From assembly GCA_032718475.1 (NCBI GenBank), contig JAUCBJ010007907.1:1-60509 (forward strand): a stretch of DNA of 60,509 bases, given 5' to 3'. Shown one piece after another: positions 52,901-60,509 of this stretch; within the stretch, counting starts at the first letter, position 1; every line of letters starts with the position of its first letter. Both the position numbers and the translations under genes were made by a program. A model generated the notes under the pieces. The model was not told where the DNA came from. It did no database searches and worked only from the letters and a program-made list of their open reading frames with translations. This stretch comes from Nemertoderma westbladi. Taxonomy: Eukaryota; Xenacoelomorpha; Nemertodermatida; Nemertodermatidae.

Positions 52901-55900
52901 TACTACCACATTACTGTACGCAACACATTACTGTACGCAACCATAGAAACCGTAAAATAACAATTATCAACAGCCCCATTATTACATAACATAAACCAAA
53001 ATTAATACCACATTAATTTACCAATTAATACCATTAGTACGCAACCATAGAAACCGTAAAATAACAATTATCAACAGCCCCATTATTACATAACATAAAC
53101 CAAAATTCATACCACATTAATTTACCAATTAATACCATTAGTACGCAACCATAGAAACCGTAAAATAACAATTATCAACAGCCCCATTATTACATAACAT
53201 AAACCAAAATTAATACCACATTAATTTACCAATTAATACCACATTACTGTACGCAACCATAGAAACCGTAAAATAACAATTAAACTGAAACTATATCAAC
53301 AGCACCATTATTACATAACATAACCCAAAATTAATACCACATTACTGTACGCAACCATAGAAACCGTAAACTAACAATTAAACTGAAACTATATCAACAG
53401 CACCATTATTACATAACATAAACCAAAATTACTACGACATTACTGTACGCAACCATAGAAACCGTAAAATAACAATTAAACTGAAACTATATCAACAGCA
53501 CCATCATTACATAACATAAACCAAAATTAATACCACATTACTATACGCGACACATTACTGTACGCAACCATAGAAACCGTAAAATAACAATTATCAACAG
53601 CCCCATTATTACATAACATAAACCAAAATTAATACCACATTAATTTACCAATTAATACCATTAGTAGGCAACCATAGAAACCGTAAAATAACAATTATCA
53701 ACAGCCCCATTATTACATAACATAAACCAAAATTAATACCACATTACTGTACGCAACACATTACTGTACGCAACCATAGAAACCGTAAAATAACAATTAT
53801 CAACAGCCCCATTATTACATAACATAAACCAAAATTAATACCACATTAATTTACCAATTAATACCATTAGTACGCAACCATGGAAACCGTAAAATAACAA
53901 TTATCAACAGCCCCATTATTACATAACATAAACCAAAATTAATACCACATTAATTTACCAATTAATACCATTAGTACGCAACCATAGAAACCGTAAAATA
54001 ACAATTATCAACAGCCCCATTATTACATAACATAAACCATTTTATGTAAAATAGTTATTATAATAAGTAAATATATTTATAATAAAAATAATTATAGTAA
54101 ACATGTGTTGAGGTGTTGAGACAAAAACACGTGATGTGTTTTTGCGGATGGTCTTGCAGTCTTTGATTTTTATGGTGGTTCAATATTATACGTAACGTCC
54201 AGGCAGGTGAAATGCCTTGGCTTGGTATTATTTTATCTATTGTATGTAGTAATTTCTTCCAAAATTGTAACATTACTCAACGCCGTTAGTATTAAGAGCG
54301 AGTTGTTATTTAGCACTTTACAACTTTAGAGGACATTACAGTATTGTAGTGGCTTGTACATGTACATTTATTATTGTATTTGTGTATTATTATGTGGTAA
54401 TGTCTAGGGATGTTCCTGAATCTATATTTTGATTTCGGCTGGAACCGGAACCGGAATTTAACATGCCGGAATATTCCGGCCGGAACCATAATATCGAATA
54501 TCGATTCCGGTTATAATTTCGAAGTTATAAGGCTTTTCGAGGTCGCTGATCACGATAGAACTTGTGAAAGATATTTTATGGTACCGTAGTGTATACATAT
54601 TACACAAAAATGCCACAAATAACATGAGTGTCATGTTCATGATCAGCATCCCGGCGACACCTAATGTCATAAAAATTAGTTTGATTTGGTTTGATTTGAT
54701 TTGGATTTTTCGTCCCCAACAGGCACATTCAAAATTACAGAAATTTTCTCAAATGTTATATATGAGTTCTATAATCGTGAATTTTCGTGATCAGCATCTA
54801 AAAAACCGCTATATACCGCAAATAAGTAAATTTTAGCGAGCCATAAAAACTTATGAAAACTTTCGCTCAAAAAATATGGCTCTTTCCGGTTTCAGGGGCA
54901 CTGAATATTTAACAACTGTAGTAGGCCTATTACTAATATTACTGTCAACTGTTATTTATTGTACCGGTTCATCAGTATTAGTTGTACATGTGTATAAACA
55001 CAACCTGACCCTGACAAAAGAAAAGCTTCCATTAGTGATGTAGTCTCAGACCACAGACTGACAGATTCATGTTGGCATCATTTTTACAATTTGTTTTCAT
55101 TAACATTTTTTCTACTGACTGTCTGACCAAATTGGTTCCCTCAATTGGTAAAGTGATCGTTTATTGTTTTGGTTAGAAATGCCCGCCTCTGTAACCTACT
55201 CCTTTCCCTCAATTGGTAAAGTGGCCTTTTATTGTTTTGGTTAGAAATGCCTGCCTATGTAACCTGCTCCTTTCCTTACAAAAATGATGAAATTAATTTG
55301 CAATTGTATTGTTTAATATTTACCGGGTAGGCCTACTCCTATTTCTATTATTATTCCGTACTCAGATTATTATGTTATGTATAATAAAAATATTGATTGA
55401 GAAAACCATGCTTATCCTTTAATTAAAAAAACCATTACCGGTCATAAAATCTTTAAAATTTTTTGGAAAATTGTTCCCGGTATTTTCCCGAGGAAACCGG
55501 GAAATTTGAGAAAAATATCAGTCTTTTCATATATATATAGACAATGTAGAAATGAATATGTGAAAAATTTTCTAAGTGTTTTCCAACCAGACAAGTGTTT
55601 TAGACACATGCGTTTTTATAGCGTTTCAGTGCCCCTCAAACCGGAAATTCCCAAAAACATTGGAGATGAATGCCAGAATGGGACCACAGCACGAAAACTA
55701 ACATAGATATGATTTTGGCGTTTGCGCTGGTGCATAGGCCTAGCCCATTAAATTTTAGGGAAACTCGGTGTATCTGGCTCAAAGATACAGATGAATTTCA
55801 AACAAATTTCTAAAACGCCCAACCCGGGCCAAATGGGGTTAAACGACAGGGAATTAAATTTCATTATTTTTCAACCTTGGCCAAAAGTTAGCCAAAAACC

Positions 55901-58900
55901 TAGTGTTTCGCGTCATTAGTTCCTTTGGTGTAAAGGACCCCATATATATATATATAAGGACCCTATATAAAAAAATAAGCTGTAAATATTAAAATAAGCT
56001 GGAACTTATTTTCACTCACTCACTACGTTCGATCGTGTAACAAAGCACTCATATAATCACACTGTAAAGTGCTACTTTATACACAAGTATGTAAATAGTT
56101 ATTAGGACATTACTATCAGTATTGCCTTGTTCCTTTTTACAGTTCTACTGTAATCCGCCCTAGGCTGTTGCATTGCAATGGTGCCGGGAACTGGTGGGCA
56201 ATAAAGGTTGCAGTATTGAAGGAAATAATTTACTCTGTTCACATTAGGCCTACAACAATTTATGGATAATATCATTATTATTATTATTATTTATAATTTT
56301 TCAATTATTTTTCTATATTATTAAATTTATATCATAATGTATAATTACTTTTTAATTTAACGAAACGAAACGAATATTTAACGAAACGACGCACTTTTTA
56401 TTTCGTTTTTCGTTTCGATTAACATATTTTCGTTACGTTATTTTTTCGTGCCAAATATATATGCTTCGTTTCGTTTCGTTATGTCTACTACACAATACAC
56501 TCGCTGACTCGAAATATCGTAGTTAAAAAAAATATTTTAATTACTTGATAGGCCTATTGGTCTGTCAAAATATACTTCGTTCAACCCAAGATTATATCTT
56601 TTTATATTTATAACATTTATATAGTAAAATTTCGGATATTAGATATTAATGTCCGAATAATTTTATCCACAATAGAAGAGTTGAAAGGGTCTTTAGGTAC
56701 ATATGAGTGACCAAAAGTACGTTTCTTTCCGATACCTTTTTTTTATCGACGAACACACTACTTTCTTCAATTACAGGACAGTCAACATGTTATTGTTTAC
56801 CATCGAGGCCGATACTTCAAACTGCGGGTTTACGAACGTCGCAATGTGTCGGAACTACTGGAGCCGTGCGACATCGAGGCTCAGGTGGAGCGAATCCTAG
56901 CGGACCAGAGCGAACCGGCGCCCGGAGAGGAGCATCTCGCGGCTCTAACAGCCGGCGACCGGGACGTGTGGGCGGCGGCGAGGGCCCGGTACTTCCGACG
57001 CGGCGTCAACAAGGTCTCCTTGGACGCGATCGATCGCGCAGCCTTCTTCGTCAGTCTGGATGACGCGGAACCTGATATGGATTTAGAGAACTACGAATCC
57101 GGCGATGCGTGGGTTGCGTCTGCGCTTCACGGCCGCGGTTACGATCGCTGGTTCGATAAATCGTTTACGTTGATTGTTTATCGGAATGGGAGGTCTTCGG
57201 TGAACGCGGAGCATTCCTGGGCCGACGCCCCGATAGTGGCCCACATGTGCGAGTGGTCCGTAAAGATGGATCTAACGGAGTTGGGTTATACAGCCGACGG
57301 ACGTTGCCGGGGTGACGGGATTACGGATCACATTGATATCGCCCCGACGCGGTTGCAATGGGAGTTTAACGTAGACGCCATAGAAACGGTTAGTACACCC
57401 AGGGGGCGTGGTGAAGGCAGCATCGCCCACGCATAGCTGGGAGGGTTTGCTATACTAGACGTCACTATGTAATCCTTTTACAATTGTAAAATTGTAATCC
57501 TTTCGACGCAAACAAAATCCATCCCACCCCATGGAAAATCTACTTAAATAACAGCAGATTACTCGGATCACTCAAATTACTTAGTTTATTGGTTTGGTTA
57601 GGATAACTTCCCACTGTAACCTACTCGTTTCCCTAGATTTATAATTTATCATTTAGTCTAACTATTAATTCCCCGAAATGGGATTTTCGTCCAGTTTTAC
57701 CCCCCTGTCTCGGTTATTCAAGCTGCCTGCTTCCTGTACCGCTATGTGACTTTGGAACACCGGGAGAGGACCAGACAGGAAAGATTATTGAACAACTGTT
57801 ATCAGTATTTTACAGTATATTAACCGCAGTAGTTTCCAGTGGTAAACTCAACTCATACTGTCTTACCGCTTTTGCTTCAAAAGGTAAATTAACACATACA
57901 CATTCTTACTTACCAGAACTAGTGCTTCAAACTTTTACTTCCCGAATTGTAAATCCTTCGAAACCGATACTTTCTTTTCTTTTATAACGGTATTAAAAAT
58001 TGGAACGCTCTGTCTAATGAAATAGGCCTAAATAACCTAGATAATCAACATTCTTTTAAATCTGCAGTTAAATCTCACCTCCGTGTGCAATGTAAAAATA
58101 GGTACAATAGTCCTACAGTAAGTTATTAGTTTATTAATTATTTATTTACTATTTATTCTGTAAAATTACGTTTTATAAATTTTACTTTAGTTTATCTTTA
58201 TCATTGAATCTGAGTATTGTGTCGCTCATGGTAAAGTTTTATATTCGTAGTGTATTTACGTTATATATTGGTTTTAGGTTAGCGTAGTGTAATATTGTAT
58301 TTGTAACCAAGTAACATAAAGGACCCCCTTGGAAATAAGCTGCAAAGCTTTAGGGGTAATCCTATATGTTATGTTGGACAATACCTTTATACCGGTACAT
58401 TGTTTGGTGTACCGGTATTTGTTATTGTTTTCACATAATGTATCTAGCCGCAGTCGATTTCAAAGTTTCTTATTTTAGTTTTACTTAGTTTTACTTTTAT
58501 TTTACTTAGTTTGACACTGATTTTCCCTGACCAAAATTTGATAAATAAAACTCTATTCGGCACTTCCTTACCCATAATATACTTAACTAGAAAGGAGAGT
58601 TCCTGCCGAAGGCGGGTTTAATGAGATATGTTAAACTAAATGGATTTATTGGAACTATAACAATTGGTTATAATATTAACCTTGAAAACTAAACTTCTAA
58701 ACTTTTAATTTTCATGTGTTTTTCAAAATATCCACAATTTTTTTCTAGAACAATTTGCTTGCACTTATGCTAGTTAGTACCGGTATAGCTTTTTTATGAC
58801 ATAATTTAATAGCTTCAGTGCGTTAACTTTTTATTTTTATTGTGTAATGAAATATATAATTAAGTTGGAAAATTTCGTAATTATTGAGCACATAAATTAG

Positions 58901-60009
58901 CAAACAGGAATTTTTTAAAATTTAAAATGGACTTAGCTTTATAATTTTTTAAATGTTGTAACAAGTTAGGAACTTGAGCAACTTGCTAGTTAGGAACGCA
59001 CTTATTTATTTTGAAATTTTCCTTGAGGGCAATTGGTTATTTAGTGGGTAAGTGTCATTGGGGCCAATTGTCAATGGGATTGGGGGGCAATTTTCCGGGG
59101 GGCTATTAATAATTGTCCTTGGGGGAAATTGTCCGGGGGGAAATTATCCTCGGGGGGCAACAGTCCGGGTGCAATTGTCCTGTTACGGGATATATTATTG
59201 GCCTAAAGGCTAAAATCAAACATTAAATATAAGTAAGAATGGCCCATGCGTTCGTGTCCCAAAACAAAGTTGTTTATTTATTACAGATCAATAAATCTTT
59301 ATCTACGGCAGAGGAGCTGATTTCTGATACCCACATTGTTATCCTTCCATTCAACCAGTACGGCAAAGGCTTTATGAAGAAGTGTGGGATTTCTCCAGAC
59401 GGCTACATCCAACAGTGTCTCCAACTCGCGGTCTTTAGAGATCTAGGAGAGTTCTGTCTCACTTACGAGTCATCCATGACGCGACTCTGGCGGGAAGGCC
59501 GCACTGAGACAGTCAGATCGTTGAGTTCCGAATCCGTGGAATTTGTTCGCGCGATGAACGATAAAGGCGTTACTAAGCAACGCAGACGCGAGTTGCTTAA
59601 TATAGCTTGCGACAAACACCAACAGTTGTATCGAGACGCTATGAGTGGGAAAGGAGTCGACAGACATTTATTCTGTCTCTACATAGTGTCGCGTTATCTG
59701 AACGTAGAAGCTCCTTTCCTTAAGGATAACCTATCGGAACCGTGGCGACTCAGCACCTCGCAGACACCCATCAATCAGTGCTCCGTGGTGAACGCCACAA
59801 AGCAACCTGAGTTGGTATCAGCTGGCGGAGGATTCGGGCCCGTATCCGATAATGGATACGGTGTATCCTACATCGTATCCGGCGAGGATATGTTGTTCTT
59901 CCACATCTCGTGTAAGAGGAAGTTGGGGTTGACCGACGCCGATCGCCTCCGTTGTAACATACAGAACGTTATGGGCGAGGTTAAAGAGCTCTGGTCCAAG
60001 GATGACTAG
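49917..60009 (+). CDS. CPT1: Carnitine O-palmitoyltransferase 1, copy 2 (3 exons, 769 aa)
   Basis: Exons 49917-50891, 56777-57388 and 59287-60009; introns of 5885 and 1898 bp, GT-AG, phase 0, at the same positions as in copy 1. The N-terminus AFSFTVTHEGVDLRI is the canonical CPT1 regulatory segment. Two membrane segments, catalytic His471 in NAEHSWADAP, LSEPWRLSTSQ and GGGFGPVSDNGYGVSY are present; length equals copy 1 and the frame is intact. Exon 2 is clearly GC-rich (C/G at most third positions) compared with copy 1. Two exonic blocks are ~99% identical to copy 1 (50151-50635; 59299-59759), the rest is diverged. Probably the ancestral-function paralog (inference from the N-terminus). Confidence 0.96.
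52325..54045. repeat. ~98-bp minisatellite in intron 1 of CPT1 copy 2
   Basis: About 17 units. Core: CATTATTACATAACATAAAC, then CATTACTGTACGCAACCATA, GAAACCGTAAAATAACAATT. Two variants alternate in blocks: a long form with AACTGAAACTATATCAACAG and a form lacking it but carrying TTAATTTACCAATTAATACC. Diverged units lie at the left end, most homogeneous units in the middle and right. Confidence 0.93.
54408..54510. mobile_element. hAT-like fragment with GGAACC repeat
   Basis: Begins TAGGGATGTTCCTGAATC, then GGCTGGAACCGGAACCGGAA and several inverted GGCCGGAACC/CCGGAATATTCCGG motifs. A matching right end was not found. Confidence 0.5.
55137..55276. repeat. 70-bp tandem duplication, related to the CTGGACGCAA MITE interior
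   Basis: Two copies of TTCCCTCAATTGGTAAAGTG...TGTAACCTRCTCCT. The part GTTTATTGTTTTGGTTAG..TGTAACCT also occurs in 17150-17205 and 57585-57640. Confidence 0.8.
56355..56485. mobile_element. Palindromic (AACGAA)n hAT-like MITE remnant
   Basis: AACGAAACGAAACGAA and its complement TTCGTTTCGTTTCGTT face each other ~100 bp apart. It is the same architecture as the GAACCG- and CCGGAG-type elements in this window, with a different hexamer. Confidence 0.5.
57389..59286 (+). other. Intron 2 of CPT1 copy 2
   Basis: 1.9 kb without a host gene. Contains a CTGGACGCAA-family MITE copy (57500-57697), a LINE 3' fragment (57880-58560) and a degenerate G-rich repeat (GGGGCAATTGTCC-like, 59030-59180) 100 bp before the acceptor site. 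Confidence 0.85.
57880..58560 (+). mobile_element. LINE 3'-end fragment (CR1/L2-like) with ORF2 C-terminus
   Basis: The frame gives FYNGIKNWNALSNEIGLNNL followed by HSFKSAVKSHLRVQ, the typical end of CR1/L2-group ORF2 (WNxLP..FK..L). The 3' UTR has AAAGGACCCCCTTGGAAATA and AGCTGCAAAGCTTTAGGGG, a familiar motif of this group. No other domain is preserved. Confidence 0.7.
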
Positions 60010-60509
60010 GCCGCGTAGGTAACGTTTGCCAAGGAACATTATTTACTACTCAATAATTGTATCTAGTGTGGCCTGGTCGATATGCGATACGCACAAATCT
60101 AGATATATTTCTATGCATCGGTTTGGTAAAGTCCAGCTCCTATTATCCTAGCCTCTATCGATTTTGGTTTTAGGGGGCGTTCATAAAGTATGTCATGCAC
60201 TAGGGGGGTAGGGGGCCAATTACATTGAGTATAATCGATAAATTGAGTAGGACATAGAATCCATTGACTCTAACACTGTAATACCTGTTATTAATATAGA
60301 ATAAGAACACTTGACTTGCCCGTGGGAAAATGTAGATATAGTGATTGAATTTATATTGTATTTTGGCATAACAAACATTGTGTATTATAAGTAATAACAA
60401 TTACAGTATAAATAATTGTGTACTATTATTACAATAAAATATTTTTTGTCGGGGCGGGGGGGGGGGGGGGGGGTTGGTATTACAAATTGTCTAATGTGAC
60501 AGAGGGGGG
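60010..60509. other. 3' flank of CPT1 copy 2; no gene
   Basis: AT-rich with short G runs (60204-60214; 60453-60472, poly-G of ~18). Nothing else recognisable. Confidence 0.5.

Larger units (their letters stand above)
50892..56776 (+). other. Intron 1 of CPT1 copy 2: repeat-filled
   Basis: 5.9 kb with no gene. Contents: CCGGAGCC-rich hAT-like sequence (51188-51260), a G13 run (51327-51340), a partial dispersed repeat (51430-51540), the ~98-bp minisatellite (52325-54045), GGAACCGGAACC hAT-like sequence (54408-54510), a tandem 70-bp repeat (55137-55276), a TATA microsatellite (55942-55957) and an AACGAAACGAAACG palindrome (56355-56485). Confidence 0.85.

Noticed and set aside
59239-59286. ATG-initiated extension (MAHAF...) in front of exon 3 of CPT1 copy 2.
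   Set aside because: It is intron sequence ending in a TTACAG acceptor; copy 1 has the same exon boundary.
1-60509. Canonical tRNA or rRNA genes.
   Set aside because: Only the degenerate tRNA-like head of the SINE has A/B boxes; no full cloverleaf or rRNA core sequence was seen.

Overview
The window is nuclear DNA of an animal, most likely an aquatic invertebrate; the phylum cannot be fixed from the sequence. Evidence: intron-containing carnitine palmitoyltransferase I (CPT1) genes with GT-AG introns, together with BEL/Pao and Ty3/gypsy retrotransposon remnants, LINE fragments, a tRNA-derived SINE, P-like (THAP) and hAT-like DNA transposons, and satellite/minisatellite arrays. There is no bacterial or phage organisation.

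Layout. 1-12 kb: retroelement genes on the minus strand: a long Gag-like ORF with an arginine/glutamate-rich continuation running off the left edge (1-3143), then a BEL/Pao element with overlapping gag (10147-11853) and pol (3795-10174). 12-21.3 kb: tandem repeats, a LINE with reverse transcriptase and a ~1 kb 3' UTR (14088-16590), a zinc-knuckle ORF preceded in frame by a DEDD 3'-5' exonuclease-like ORF (17967-20123), and a second 5'-truncated LINE copy (20296-21345). 21.4-25.4 kb: a heavily broken minus-strand coding region and a plus-strand Ty3/gypsy integrase fragment with an LTR start. 26.5-33.5 kb: a retroelement with Cys-rich N-terminal modules, an RT remnant and a nuclease-like C-terminus, split by a 3.5 kb P-like THAP transposon whose ends and 8-bp target duplication can be read exactly. 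34.3-36.4 kb: GTTAAC-rich satellite carrying a SINE.

38.1-60.0 kb holds the host genes: two intact tandem CPT1 paralogs, each three exons and 769 codons. Copy 1 is compact (38143-40897); copy 2 spans 10 kb (49917-60009) with a ~98-bp minisatellite and a LINE fragment in its introns. Between them lie a second, more decayed P-like element (43168-46548), a MITE and a foldback hAT-like element with an 8-bp target duplication. The paralogs share two ~460-485 bp exonic blocks at ~99% nucleotide identity while the rest of the coding sequence and the introns are strongly diverged, which indicates recent gene conversion. Copy 2 keeps the canonical CPT1 regulatory N-terminus; copy 1 has lost much of it.

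Functionally, the only evidently intact host genes are the two CPT1 paralogs, which act at the entry of long-chain fatty acids into mitochondrial beta-oxidation. Everything else recognised is mobile-element sequence in various states of decay.
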